This document shows, piece by piece, positions 34,063 to 45,833 of a stretch of DNA of 64,000 bases (positions within the stretch are counted from its first letter, which is position 1; each line of letters opens with the position of its first letter). Both the position numbers and the translations under genes were made by a program. This DNA is from Turnera subulata (Eukaryota > Streptophyta > Magnoliopsida > Malpighiales > Passifloraceae), in NCBI GenBank assembly GCA_028386065.3, contig JAKUCV010005755.1:1-64000 (forward strand), read 5' to 3'. Under the pieces are notes generated by a model. The model was not told the origin of the DNA. It ran no database searches and saw nothing but the letters and a program-made list of their open reading frames with translations.

Positions 34063-35700
34063 CTCCTAGCGTGGCTCCACCACTAGCACCATCAGAAAAC
34101 GATCCTAGTTCTCATAAGGAACAGTTTGGAGAGCGATTCCCAACCCCTGGCATGGGGGCGTCTGATCCTAACTCGGAGGCAGTAGTGCAACCATCATATA
34201 AAGACAAGCTTTTTGCTCCTGCAGGAACTAGTGGGACGGAGGAATTGGAAATTGACACCTTGTTTCAAATTGAGGAAGGGATGTGATGGTTTCTTGGTGT
34301 GATAAAGGCCCTATGATTCATACCTTCGATCGTTTTTAGACGAAACTCTATCGTCGATGGGAACGGACATTAATTGTGAAGCTATATGGGAGAAGAATTG
34401 GCTATATAGTGCTCTGTAACAAGTTGAAGATTATCTGGCAGTTATCAGCTCCTGTGAAGGTGATTGATTTGAAAAGTAATTATTATTACATGAAGTTTAC
34501 TAGCCATGCCGATTATCTTCATACTCTTATGGATGGGCCTTGGTTGGTCTATGGTCATTACCTCACTGTTGAGACATCGCGCCCAAATTTTAAACCATCC
34601 GAACAAATAATTGGCTCTGTAGTTGCTTGGGTCCAGGTACCAAAGCTTCATTATTGGCTCTATCATAATAGTATCCTGCACTTGCTTGATTGAGATTGGC
34701 TCTATTATGCGAATTAATACAACTACCCTAGGAGTAGATAGAGGTAAGTTTGCTCGCATAGCTTGTAACATTGATCTTTCTAAGCCTTTGTGCTTTGTGG
34801 TTACAGTAGATGGGGAATGGTATACTGTGGTCTATGAAGGGTTGTCCCAGTTGTGGTTTCATTGCGGGAGGGCCACGCATAATATATTATCATGCCCTAC
34901 GCGTCAGGCGCTAGCAATGCCTACTCCAGTTTCGGGGGAATATAGTGGTGCTTCTACTTCGGCCCCAATGCCTCAATAAGATGCTATGGTTGTGAAGCAA
35001 CAAGTAGAGGAAGGCCAAAGTGAATGTCATTTTGGACCATGGATGCAGGCACCCCAACGTTCGTTTTGCTCTTCTAGAACTGAGAAGAATACTTCTGCTA
35101 GTTTTAAAGGAGGGGTTGGTTTGACTGGTGGGTCTCGCTATGATGTTCTGGCTTCGATAGAGGAGGATATAGGGGCTGTTAATGGTAATACACATGGTGT
35201 ATCTCAAATGACCCCTCTTGAAACTGTCATTGTAAAGGAAGGCAATGATGTATTGGTGCCTAAGCGTGCTATAAAGGAAGTCGGTGTGGGTGAAAAGAAG
35301 AAGGGTATGGTGAGTCGCATGACAAAGAATAATAAAGGGGATAAACATGAGATAACTCAGATGAAAATAGATGGCTCCCATTCGACACCACAGGTAAGGG
35401 AAACTGACTGGTCATTACGCAAAGCTATGGAGTTAGCTTCGTCTGGCGCGAAAGCCTGAGAAATGCCTCTCTTTTCCTCGGCCCAACCGAACACAGTGAA
35501 TATCTCTCAGCCAATTATACAGGACGGAAATACAACTAGTGGAGGAGAAGCACCAACAGGTCCTTTGCACATGGCTTATGATCCTATGGCTCAGGGTCAT
35601 AGTCCAAAAGATTACTTAATAGAACAACCTTTTAGGTTTACTGGGATGGAGGTGGCAAGTTGTGGATCATATCCCAATTGATGAGACGAATGTCTCAGGG
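34063..35700 (+). pseudogene. LINE ORF1 (gag-like, DUF4283 plus zinc knuckle)
   Basis: 34376-34693 reads as the DUF4283 domain common to plant LINE and gypsy gag-like proteins (YYYMKFTSHADYLHTLMDGPW, then VAWVQVPKLHYWLY). A frameshift near 34690 leads to 34700-34979, with VDRGKFARIACNIDLSKPL and a zinc-knuckle remnant, LWFHCGRATHN. Further frames to 35681 are hydrophilic and continue the tail of ORF1. The protein would bind LINE RNA. It is not functional here. Confidence 0.78.
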
Positions 35701-35854
35701 TCTATGCAAGGTGTTGAAGTTGAGGTGGAGAACCTGGTGGAGGATTCGTTCTTATCAGTTACTCAAGCTTGATTCCTGTTGTTGTTGTATTCTATCTCTC
35801 TATATATTGTTAATGGACTAGTTTTCTAGACTAGTTTGGAATTACCAGGGGGTA

Positions 35855-36650
35855 AAGAGTAATGAATTTCATCGTGCTACGAGGGATTTGGTGTCTCAGT
35901 ATGACCCCCCAAATATTGGTTCTTGTAGAAACGTGGATTAGCTGTGAGGAGGCTGAGAGGTCAATCAGGAGGTTGCCTTTTGATTGGTGTATTAGAACTG
36001 AAGCAGTAGGTTTTTCTAGAGGAATTTGGTTGTTATGGAGGGGCGTATCTACTTTGGTTCACAGACTTAGAGAACATCGCTAGTATGTCCATGTGTAAGG
36101 TGCGAATGGATGGTCTGCGTCCATGCTTTTTCACTGCCGTTAACGACAAGGGAAACATTATGACATGGACTTAGAGACATTTCGCATTTTGTGAATGCAC
36201 TTTGTGTATTTGCCGGTGATTTTATTGCTATGGTTAATGATATAAAAAAATTCAGGAGGGCTTTAATTAGTGTACCTGCTTACTGGTCCTTTTTTAATTG
36301 CTTGAAATTCTATGGTCTTATTGATTTGGTGTTCAAAGGTTCTTGTTTTACTTGGGAGCGACAGGGTGTGCGTGAAATGTTAGATCGAGCTGTGGAAAAT
36401 TCGGCATGGCGGGTTTTATTTGATGAGGCTTTTGTGCTACATATACCCATAAACAAGTCTGATCATTCACCACTCTTATTACGGCTTTTTAGACATACAC
36501 AAGGTTTCAGACAACAACGTCCATTTAGGTTCCAAGGGGCTTGGTTATTGCATGAGGATTTTGGCCGAGTTTTCTGGGACAATTGGCAGACTCATATGAG
36601 TCTCAAGCATGCTACACGGTCGTTGCAGAATGTGTTGCATGATTAGAATT
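35855..36650 (+). pseudogene. LINE endonuclease domain (exo-endo-phosphatase fold)
   Basis: The piece at 35862-36083 has PQILVLVETWISCEEAERSI with the catalytic-type glutamate, and RTEAVGFSRGIWLLWRG. The piece at 36191-36646 has FKGSCFTWERQGVREMLDRA and HIPINKSDHSPLLLR, the SDH motif of APE-type nucleases. A frameshift near 36080 separates them. In an active element the enzyme nicks target DNA to start priming. Confidence 0.85.
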
Positions 36651-36979
36651 TAAATATCTTTGGACATATTTTGAAACGGAAGAGACGTGTTTTGGCTCCT
36701 GTAGCTAGCATTGATAAGGCATGGGATAATGGGGATAGTCGATCTCTCCGTCGTTTGCAATGGCGGTTACGGCGCGAGTATGAGGAAGTTTTAGAGCAAG
36801 AGAAAGTATTTTGGCAGAACTGAGTGGATTGTATTCAAGGACAGGAATACTAAATATTTTCGTACTACTACGGTGAATCGTAGACACCGCTATAGAATTG
36901 TCACTTTAAAGGCGAGGGATGGTGACTGATGTTCTGATCTACAGCAACTAAAAAGCCTAGTAGTTGACTTCTTTCGAAT

Positions 36980-37930
36980 TTTGTATTCTGAGGAAGCGAT
37001 GGGCGCGGCGCCTATACTATCTCGAGGTCGGTTTCCAATATTAGAGCAGAACCTTTTCTATACTTTGACTAAAGTAGTTTCTGATGATGCGATCAAAGCG
37101 GCCGCCTATATGATGGGAGCATGGAAGGCACCAGGTTTAGATGGCTTCCATGCTGGTTTTTATAAAAAAAACAGTGGGATGTGGTGGATTCTTTGATTTG
37201 TGAGTTTGTCAAGGATGCTTTTTAGCAGAAGAGTTTTGATGAAGAGCTTAATAGAACACTATTAGTCTTGTTTCCGAAAGTTCAGCATCCTAAGTCCATT
37301 AAATAGTTTAGGCCTATCAGCCTTTGTAATCTTACTTACAAAGCCATTACTAAAGTTCTTGCAAATCGTCTTCATCCAGTTATGGCTCACTTGGTGGGTG
37401 TGAACCTGACGATTGTACCCGGTAGACAAATTACTGACAATATAGTAATGGTTCAAGAGGCTATTCATATTATGCATGTTAAAACTGGACTTACAGGATT
37501 AATGGCTTTGAAGAATGATTTGGAAATAGCTTATAACTGCATTCGGTGGAGTTTTGTTGAAGATACATTGGAGGCTGCTGGTATCTCTTCCGAAATGATT
37601 TCCCTGATTATATTTTGTTTGAGCACTTATAACATGCAGCTATTATGGAATGGCTTGGCTACTGAGTCTTTTCACCCTTTTAGCAGAATCCGACAAGGGG
37701 ATCCTCTGTCTCCGTATATTTTTATCCTCTGCATGGAACACTTAGCTCATCTTATTAGAACTTCTGTGGAGTCTGGGGCTTGGCGTCCATTGTGTTTTGG
37801 AAGGTCAGGACCATCTTTATCACATGTCTTTTTTGCTGATGATTTAATGTTATTTTCAGAGGTGTCTCCTCAACAAGTGTCAGTAATTCGAGCAGCGTTG
37901 GATGATTCCTGTGACTCATCTGGCTAAAGC
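36980..37930 (+). pseudogene. LINE reverse transcriptase
   Basis: 36981-37196 has the KAAAYMMGAWKAPGLDGFHA motif that opens the RT domain. After stops around 37300 the frame 37382-37927 carries IVPGRQITDNIVMVQEAIH, LEIAYNCIRWSF, SRIRQGDPLSPYIFILCMEH and FFADDLMLF, the catalytic FADD. The frame ends in a stop at 37925. Clearly RT, clearly broken. Confidence 0.9.
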
Positions 37931-38339
37931 ATCAGTGTTGAAAAGTCAAAAAATTTCTTCTCAAAGAATGTCCTAGCTAATATCCAAACCAATATAAGTT
38001 AATCCTTTGGGTTATCTTGGACAACTGATCTAGGGAGGTATTTTGGTGTTAATCTCATCCATGGTAGGGTTAAGTATTCACAAGGTTCATGGAAGAAGCA
38101 CTGGATGCTAAGTTGGCTGGTTGGAAAGCTACTACCCTGTCATTTACTGGTTGACTTACATTAGCTCAGTCTGTGCTTCAAGCTTTGCCTATGCATGTAA
38201 TACAAACAATGAAGGTGCCGAATACTATATGTACCGCATTGGATCAAACCACTAGAGCATTCCTATAGGGTTCGAATGAAGGCCAAAGGAAGGTGTCACT
38301 GGTTCGATAGGAAGAGGTATATTGTCTCAAACAATCTGG

Positions 38340-39580
38340 TGGATTGGGACTACGGCGGATGAAGCTACCCAATGAGGCTTTTACTTATGAAGTTAGCCTA
38401 GGGGTTGATATCGTCACCACAAGCACTCTAGTTTCAGAGCAAAATATGAGGCGGGTGATGGGGATCCTACCTGTGGTTTTAAAGAAAGCAAAAATGTCTC
38501 ACATTTGGAAGGGCATTACCAGTGTTTAGGAGATGATCTTGAAAGGTGTGTTATGGGTACTCGGGGTATGGTTCTTCAGTTAAATTTTGGACAGATGCAT
38601 GGCTTTTTGGGTGTGATCCTTTGATTATGTTAGTATTGCATCAACCACCTTGTGATTGGTTGGAGCTCTCCGTTTCGTATTTTGTTGACGATCAAGGTCA
38701 AGGGGCGTGGGAGTTATTTGGTTCCTTCTTGCTTGAACCTATTAAGTTGAAGATTGCTAGTATCTTACTGCCATTACTTGTCAGTGGCTGTGATTTTGTT
38801 GTGTGGTTACATGATCCTTCTGGTATGTGTTCTGCCAATAGTGCTTATCGGAGTTTAGATCCCTTGAGTGCTACTAGTATGTGGTTATTGCGTAAGGATT
38901 TTGAGAATGGTGACACATCATGGGTAGTGCTATTTGTTACTAGCCTGTGGTGGATTTGGAAGTGGCACAATTCTCTTGTTTTCAGGAACTCCGACGGACT
39001 ACAGCAACACTATATCAGTTTCATTCAGCATAAAGCTGTTGAATGTTCCATAAGTTTCAAGCATAGGAACCGAGTTATGGGGTCGGTACATACACGTGTT
39101 GAATGTCTGATTTCTTGGCAACCTCCACCTCAGGGATGGTGGAAGTTGAATGTGGACGGGGTAAAACATAATGTGATCTAGCATATCACTTATGGTGGGG
39201 TTATACGGGACTCCCACAGTATATGGGTGGGTGGTTTTACGCATAATGTTGGGGTTGGTTCTACAATCTTTGCCAAGTTATGAGGTTTATCGGGTGGCTT
39301 ATGGTTAGCCTGAGAGTTTGGCTATCGTAAATTAGTAGTTAAATTTGATTCCCAACATATTTTAGACATGGTATCAGGGAGAACCTCTTCTCCACTTGCT
39401 TGTACCTAGTTTATCAGTTCAATCCATCATTAGTTAGCTCAACCATGGGAGGTTACCATCTCGCATGTGTATCGTAAGGCTAACTATGTTGCTGACTGGT
39501 TGGCTCACTTAGGTCTCTTCTATCCTTTGGGTTTCCATAGTCTTGATTTAGCTCCAGTAGGTTGTTTTTTTTCTTTTGCA
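38340..39580 (+). pseudogene. LINE C-terminal region with RNase H-like end
   Basis: The frame 38546-39181 contains SVKFWTDAWLFGCDPL (the usual element after RT), ANSAYRSLDPLSA and, near its end, PPPQGWWKLNVDGVKHNVI, the start of the RNase H domain with its aspartate. Pieces to 39560 in other frames (ANYVADWLAHLGL-like) complete the domain. The zf-RVT cysteines seen in the first LINE are absent, suggesting a deletion near 38890. Confidence 0.75.
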
Positions 39581-40065
39581 AGATGATGTAACTAGTGTGG
39601 CTAGGCCACTCTCTGTACTAGCAGTTTAAGTATTTAATTCAGACGTTGAGCCACCTTTTCAACAAAAAAAATTGCATTATCACCATCAAAATTGTATTAT
39701 TACCGTCAAGGTTATATTATTGTCATCAATATTTCACCTTCAACTTTATAACCGAATATATATTATTTTGGATAATAATATATATTTGACACCATGACTG
39801 GTAAAATTGCTAAAGAAGTGGCGAGAGATTTAGATTTTAAAATCATTAGAGAAAAGCAGAGAGCCAAATATAAAGAAGAAGAAGAAAGTAATAACATTGC
39901 ATGGAGGGTATTCCCTCGTCATGTTTAGACATGTGTAGTTTTTATTTTGCTTCAGTATGATAAAAAAGGAAAACAAAAGAAAGTATTGGTGACTAGCTGG
40001 GGAGAATGCGAGGTTAAGCAATAATCTATATACATTGTCAACAGATATAATAATTAATTTCTAAT

Positions 40066-40924
40066 CGGTCAAAAGAAATTTTTGGTCATTGAACTCAGCC
40101 TTGCACTTGATTTTGGCCACTATACCTAATTTTAATAGATTTTGGTCACTGTACTCAGCCTTGTGCTGGATTTTGGTCACTGTACCCAATTGTAATGGAT
40201 TTTGGTCACTGTACTCAACACAAATTATGGATTTCGGTTCGCGAGTCCACATGGTAAAGTGAGGCACCACATGTCTGCTTGTCAGTATGACACGCCATCA
40301 GATAGACCCTACGGAAAGTGGGTATATCCATTTCGTCAGGATCCGTTAGAAAACGAACCCGTCTGAGCCTGGAATGGGTAAAATCACAAATTAAAACTGC
40401 ACTCTACATCACCCAAATACATCCAATTCCTAAATTTCCCAATAAATTGAAATACCCAACCTAAAAATCTCTGGATTGATTTTTTTTAACTTTTACCGTA
40501 TTCCTACTTTTTAAAATTTTGCAGTATTCCCACTTCTAAAGAAAATTGTATTTCAGGATTTGGATATTTCAATTTATTGGGAAATTCGATATTTGAGTGT
40601 GTTTGGGTATTGTGGAGTATTATTTTAATTTGTAGTTTAACCTGTTCTAGGGGCAGACTGGTTCGCTTTCTAACAAATCCGGACGAATCGGAGTACATCC
40701 ACTTTCTATGGAGTCCACCTGATGACAAGTCATGCTCACAAACAAACACGTGGTGCTTCACTTTACGAGGTCGACCCATAAACCGAAATCTATGATTTTG
40801 TTGGATACAGTGACCAAAATCCAGAGAGAGGCTGAGTATAATGACCAAAATCTATTAAAAATAAATACAATGACTAAAATTTAGTGCAAGGCTGAATTCA
40901 ATGACCAAAAATTCCTTTTCACCG
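40066..40924. mobile_element. Foldback MULE-like element with ~400-bp arms
   Basis: The ends CGGTCAAAAG and (inverted) CGGTGAAAAG start arms that pair over almost the whole length. Matching blocks include ATTTTTGGTCATTGAA, GATTTTGGTCACTGTACTC, the CACATGTCTGCTTGT/ACAAACACGTGG area and CCCAATAAATTGAAAT. TTTCTAAT is repeated outside both ends (40058-40065, 40925-40932), an 8-9 bp duplication depending on how one extra G is placed. No coding region. It lies about 650 bp upstream of the PMD-like start codon, so it may affect that promoter. Confidence 0.78.
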
Positions 40925-40932
40925 TTTCTAAT

Positions 40933-41579
40933 CCAACTAGGAGGGGTTTCAATGGAATTCTAATCCCCGGTTAGGGAAAAAGGCTAACCACTCGGCCTTC
41001 GTTTTAACCAGGAACTCAATTGGATCAGGCTTAAAGTGGAATGGGTTCTTATAGGCCCAACATTTTAATTATCACCCCGACTCGAAATGACAAATAACCG
41101 CAGCAAACGGTCCTGATGACCAAAATCTCAGTGGGGTGGGGTGGGGTCTCATATTACCAATAACCGCCTGTGCCCGAGGCATTCTCGGCCGTCCATTTCT
41201 GGCAGATTCTGATCGTAGAGGAATGACAAGAAACCCTAGCTGAAGTGAAAATATTCGATTCGATTCGAATTTTAATTTTTTCTTTTCCGGTCAGACTCCA
41301 AAAAGCAAAGTTTGAGGAGCCTTTTTTGCCCACTTTCCATCAACTCCCTCATTCATTTTCCTGGAAAAATCTCGCCACCAGACTTTAGGGAAAGGAAAAC
41401 AAAAAGAAGATAAGGAAAAAAGAAAAAAGGTAAATCCTATCTTTTAGTTTCTCGGCAACCAAACAGCAATCGCAGTTTTCTCTTCGCTGCTCCGTATACG
41501 GATTCTCGATTTTCTTCATCGCTCCTGTTGTTTTTTTCTCCTTTTTGTTGTTCTCTCAGGGAATTATTAGTGACTACAA
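40933..41579 (+). promoter_or_regulatory. Promoter and 5' leader of the PMD-like gene
   Basis: Between the foldback element and the ATG there is 650 bp. The last 130 bases (about 41445-41575) are a T/C-rich leader as in plant 5' UTRs. A purine-rich AAAGGAAAACAAAAAGAAG run precedes it at about 41391. I could not fix a TATA box or transcription start. Confidence 0.4.
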
Positions 41580-42440
41580 ATGGCCGACGATACCGTAACC
41601 ACAAACGGCGTCGCGGAGGCGGAGAAGGAGGATCATCAGACGACGGAGGAGCAGACCGCAGAGGACTTCTACGATCCTGATCAAGGCGAGAACGAGACTA
41701 AGCTGAGGCAGAGGATCGAAGCCCTGGAGCAGGAGAAGCTGTCGCTGGTCAGAGAGAACAAAGAAGCTGGAGATCAGGTGGCAAAACTGACGGCGGAGAT
41801 CGAGTTCCTGAGATCGGAAGAGGAGGAGATGAGGCTCAGGCTAGAGATAAAGAGAGTGATGGATGTGGTGAGCGCGAGGGCCGCCGAGCTGGAAACGCAG
41901 GTCGCCAGGCTCCAACACGACCTGATTTCGGCCATGAGCGACGGCCAGGAAGCGAGCGCGGAGGCAGCGGGGTTGAAGAAGGCGTTGGCGGAGAAGGATG
42001 GGAAATTGGAGGAGATCAAGAAGGAGAAAGCCGAGACGGACAGGAAAGTGAGGGAATTGGAGAGGAAGCTTGGTGTTCTGGAGATGAAGGAGTCCGAGGA
42101 GAAGAGTAAGAGGCTTAGGGTTGAGGACGAGCTGAGGGAGAAGAATGGAGATAAGGATAAAGAGCTGTGCGGGTACAAGAGGAGGATTGCGGAGTTGGAG
42201 GAGATTGTGAGGGCGACGGAGGGGAGCATGGAGGAGTTGAAGAAGCAGACGGAGGCAGCACAGAGTGTGATTGCTGGATTGAAGGAGAAGACTGTGGAGG
42301 TTATTAATGGGATCGAGATTGATACCAGAGAGAAGAAGGAGCTTAAGAGGGGGCAGTTGCCGGTGGTGGCTGTTGGCTCTGCTGGTGCCGTTGTTGTTGC
42401 TGCTACTTTGGTGTACCTTTACTGCGCAAGGCGGAAGTGA
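41580..42440 (+). CDS. PMD2: Peroxisomal and mitochondrial division factor (PMD)-like tail-anchored coiled-coil protein
   Basis: A complete single-exon frame of 286 codons from a clear ATG (AAATGGCCG). The N terminus is acidic (residues 1-36, with EDFYDPDQGENE). Residues about 38-250 are an almost unbroken charged coiled coil rich in E, K and L. A single hydrophobic segment, LPVVAVGSAGAVVVAATLVY (about 260-279), is followed by the short basic end LYCARRK. This layout and the QLPVVA.GS.GAVV anchor are those of Arabidopsis PMD1/PMD2. Those are plant-specific tail-anchored proteins of the peroxisomal and mitochondrial outer membranes that promote organelle proliferation independently of DRP3/FIS1. 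The family members are about 320 residues, so this one is slightly short. PMD1 and PMD2 cannot be separated with confidence. Confidence 0.88.
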   Translation: MADDTVTTNGVAEAEKEDHQTTEEQTAEDFYDPDQGENETKLRQRIEALEQEKLSLVRENKEAGDQVAKLTAEIEFLRSEEEEMRLRLEIKRVMDVVSARAAELETQVARLQHDLISAMSDGQEASAEAAGLKKALAEKDGKLEEIKKEKAETDRKVRELERKLGVLEMKESEEKSKRLRVEDELREKNGDKDKELCGYKRRIAELEEIVRATEGSMEELKKQTEAAQSVIAGLKEKTVEVINGIEIDTREKKELKRGQLPVVAVGSAGAVVVAATLVYLYCARRK

Positions 42441-43971
42441 TTTGGAGGTTAGCATATTATTGACCTTTGAAGGAGGAAAACAAAAAGCATAGAAAAGCTG
42501 TTTCAATTTTGTTAGGGGGCTTTCATTTGGCTGATCTTTTCTGTTTTTTTAAGCCGAATTGTGGTTTACATGTGGCATGCTTTGATGTTTACTATTGTTG
42601 GCGCTTTCGATTTCTTGTGGAATCCAAATTGCTCCATATATTTTGATAGAGGGGTTATCTTACGTTGTTAAGCGAAGAAGCTGATATAAGATGTTACTTG
42701 GATGATTTGGGCATTTATTGTTGAGTCATGCTTTTTATGTGGACTCTCTGATGTATAACAATTTCTCCATTCCTCCTTGTTGAAGCATTTTGTCTCCATC
42801 CCAAGTCACTGGCAATGGACTTCGTGGTTTTCTCAAGTTTTCTGTATGATCTCTTAACACTGTATCTATATGTGTTGAATTACAGTTGTAGAATTCATAC
42901 ACTTAAGTGGTGGTCTGGTTGTCTTTTGTTTTTGTTTTCGATAAGTGTAGTCTGGTATTTGTGGCCATCTGCAACACTGAGAACTGATGGTTTGTGCTTG
43001 GGAGTATTCGCAGCACTCTTTATTAACAGGAAGTTAACTTATCAGTTTAGTTAATGGCTTATCTTGTTAAAATTTGATTACAATTGCCTTTCATGACGAG
43101 ATAGGCCTACCCCAAGCCATAATAGAGGCGATTACTTCAGTTTTCGTCATAAAGTTTTGCTTCTTGGTGTCTTTGTTTATTTTATCATTTCTGCCTAGCT
43201 CTACCTCTTTTGATAAGTTTTGAGAATTTGCTGCTATATATATAATCATAGTGTGGCTACAACCTACAGGATGGCTAACCTTTGATTTTGGTAGTTTTGC
43301 TATTGTCACCTGGCTTTCATATTCTTATTGGTGCGACTCCCCCAAATTTGATTACTTTTAGATCTCTTTGGAAGCTTTTCTAGGGCTATGCTTGTTTTGT
43401 TTTTTTTTTTTTTTGTCCTAAGGTTTTTTAGGGTTTGCCAATACCTTCCATCTCTAGTGTGCCCTAGTGATTATGCTCATTTTCTTTTGTTCTCTTCCCT
43501 ACACATTCCGTTAGCCGTTGCTAGTTTCTTGGCTATCATTGTCCCCACTAAGGCATAATAACTAAGGAAAAAAGCACTCGTGGTGGGCGCTATATTGCAC
43601 TGCACATGGTGTTCGGGGGCAGAATTTTGTCAACTTACCTTTAAGTGAGTTGGGCGAGGTGTATATCTTTGCGCTCACTATAGTTTGTGGTTGTGCATTT
43701 GGTAGTATTTTCCATGATAATTTTCTGTTCATGACTATGAGGGTCGATACTGTTGCTTTTCATGTTTGTAAGGAAAAAAAAAAAAAACAGGAAAGGGTAA
43801 TCTTCTTACGGTTATGTTAAGCCTGTTAACAGTAATGGAGCATGCCATGCCATTTCACTTATATGCTATGCTGGTGTTTTGGAAATTTTGGAAAATTATT
43901 TTCTCCAAACCAATATATCACCAAGAGAGATATCCCCCTCCAACAGTTACAGTTATTAATCGCACTCCACC
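42441..43971 (+). other. 3' flank of the PMD-like gene, no further gene
   Basis: T-rich sequence fitting a 3' UTR runs to about 42800. Beyond it lies AT-rich intergenic DNA with poly-T tracts (about 43396-43415). Frames here carry no recognisable domain. Confidence 0.45.
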
Positions 43972-44085
43972 TTTTTTTTTTTTTTTGATGTACAGCCCTA
44001 TGCTGCCCAAATTTCTCTAACCTTGGATTGAACAAAGGGGCCTTGGTCAATGCAGAGGCTTGTTGCCATTGCGCTACCAGGCGCT
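43972..44085 (-). mobile_element. tRNA-derived SINE
   Basis: On the minus strand the order is a pol III box A, TGGTAGCGCAATGG (44079-44066), then 32 bases, then box B GTTCAATCC (44033-44025), a short tRNA-unrelated body, and a 15-base poly(A) tail (poly-T on the + strand at 43972-43986). Box A and box B spacing and wording match a tRNA promoter, but the sequence does not fold as a tRNA. The 5' end is placed about ten bases before box A. A target duplication could not be set with confidence. Confidence 0.7.
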
Positions 44086-45833
44086 GACTTGTCTTCAAAA
44101 ACCACCAACCACCACACCTAGCAAACCTGCTACCCTCCATGTCCCTCAATTTCTCCCCCACTTCCTCCTTATGACACCCGAAAGCAACACCCTCACTGAC
44201 CTCCTTGAGCAGAAAGGGCTCACCGTCGTCGTCAAGTCCTATGTATGTCGCGAAGATCTTGGCTTCATCACACTTGAAAAAAAGAGGATTTTGGATCTGG
44301 AAAAAGGGATCTCAGTGGTGATGGAAGAAAGAAATTGCGAAGGAGAAAGAGGAATCCTTGAAAATATTGACAAGTCCCGAAAGTGTTTGAGGGGAAATAA
44401 AAAAAGAATTATTGATATATATCAAAATTGCTGCCATATTGTTTTTGAAAATAATGAAAACTTCGTTAAGTTGTTTCCAAATTTTTGTTCTTGGAAACTA
44501 ATATGGGGAAATTATTTTTAAAAAACAAACCTTAAAACTACATTTCCAAACAAGGTTTTCGCTTTTTGAAGATGATGAGAACAGAGAAACCTGTTTTCCA
44601 AAACAGACCCTAAAACTCGAGGCAGAAAGACATTATTCTTTTTTCCTTATATTTTTCTAACTTCGCCAAGAGTTAAAGCTACAAGAAGCGAAGTTGTTTT
44701 TATTTTACGTAATAAATTTTTGTACAATACTTTACAACTTTTTTTTTATAGAAAAATAACTTATAACTTATATACTTATGAATAATATATCTTTAATAAA
44801 TTAGATGATAACTTTAAAGCTTGTTATCTTCAAATTAACATGCCTAAGTGTATTACTCACAATTAATTATTAATTATATGGTCCTAAATGTAATGTATCA
44901 AGTAAAAAATGATTAAAAGATGATTTAATAAAAATAAAACAAATGAGTAGTAAATGAAAATTTAATTTTGTAAAAGAACCACACTGTCAAAAGTGTTAGT
45001 CAATCATCAAGGATGATAACGAACATCTGTCATTTTGTAGGAAAAAAAAAAAGTGGGGTGTAATTATAAATTGGGGAAATGCATATATCGCGACCCTAGA
45101 ATTTCGTTCCAAAGAATTGTATTTTTATCATTGCGATCTTCAACAATGATTGAAAGCACGACTGGGAAATGTATATATTGATGATTGGTTTTAAAATATA
45201 TCTTGCATTTTTTAAAAAAAAAAATTAAAATAAATAAAAATAAAATTTTAGTGACGATAATAGACTAATACCATTTTGATTACAAGTGTAAATTCCATTC
45301 CACTTCCTTTTTGTAACGTCTTTATGCCTAAAAAAAAATCAAACTTAGATTTGCTAATCATTAACCACTCAAATTTGAGTCTATGGATAGTAAATAGACA
45401 ATGAAGTCAAAGATTGTGCTTCCCTAAATAAAAGATTAATATAGATTAGGTACTTTAGAAAGAAGTTTAGAGATGCTTATTAACAATCTGTTTTGCTAAT
45501 ACAGCCATCATTATTGTTCGCATCCTGAAAAGATAACAAAATTATATCCGCATGTCCCTAGCTCTAAAAATCTGATGCAAAAGGATTTGCATGTGTGATG
45601 ATCGGGATTAATTTCTATTAGCACATTTTTTCCCCCAAAAAATTGTAAAAGCTTGGCAAAATGAAATCATTTCTAATCTGCAATGAGACATTAATATTTG
45701 TGGAAACACCCACATGAGAGTACTGCAATTACTATACTCCAAGTCTCCAACCATAAATTTTATCCCACCAACACAAAAAGAAGACCAGAGGGAGGGGAAA
45801 GGAAACTTAACCAAAAACCCACCAACAACAACA
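44086..45833. other. Intergenic; one unexplained open frame
   Basis: From 44100 to 44280 the DNA is less AT-rich and reads LTDLLEQKGLTVVVKSYVC and REDLGFITLEKKRI on the + strand. This looks protein-like, but I cannot tie it to a family, and the frame then runs into low-complexity lysine/glutamate sequence. The rest to 45700 is AT-rich with poly-A/T tracts. Confidence 0.35.

Larger units (their letters stand above)
33977..39670 (+). mobile_element. Second L1-type LINE, near full length but decayed
   Basis: All parts of a plant L1 element are present in order on the + strand: a CT-rich leader (33977-34035), ORF1 with DUF4283 and a zinc knuckle, endonuclease, reverse transcriptase, and the RNase H region. 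It ends in an A-run (AACAAAAAAAA, 39661-39671) followed by a 20-bp minisatellite (ATTGCATTATCACC... three units). A likely target duplication is ATCAAAGTTGTATTATTA (33959-33976) against ATCAAAATTGTATTATTA (39685-39702), one mismatch. It is weakened by lying in that minisatellite. Stops and frameshifts interrupt every domain. Confidence 0.85.

Noticed and set aside
41774..42506. Minus-strand frames of 151 and 221 codons opposite the PMD-like gene
   Set aside because: They are shadows of the highly biased (GAG/AAG-rich) coiled-coil coding sequence and show only S/L-rich composition.
44025..44079. A functional tRNA gene
   Set aside because: A and B boxes are present, but no cloverleaf or anticodon arm can be drawn and a poly(A) tail follows, so it is a SINE.
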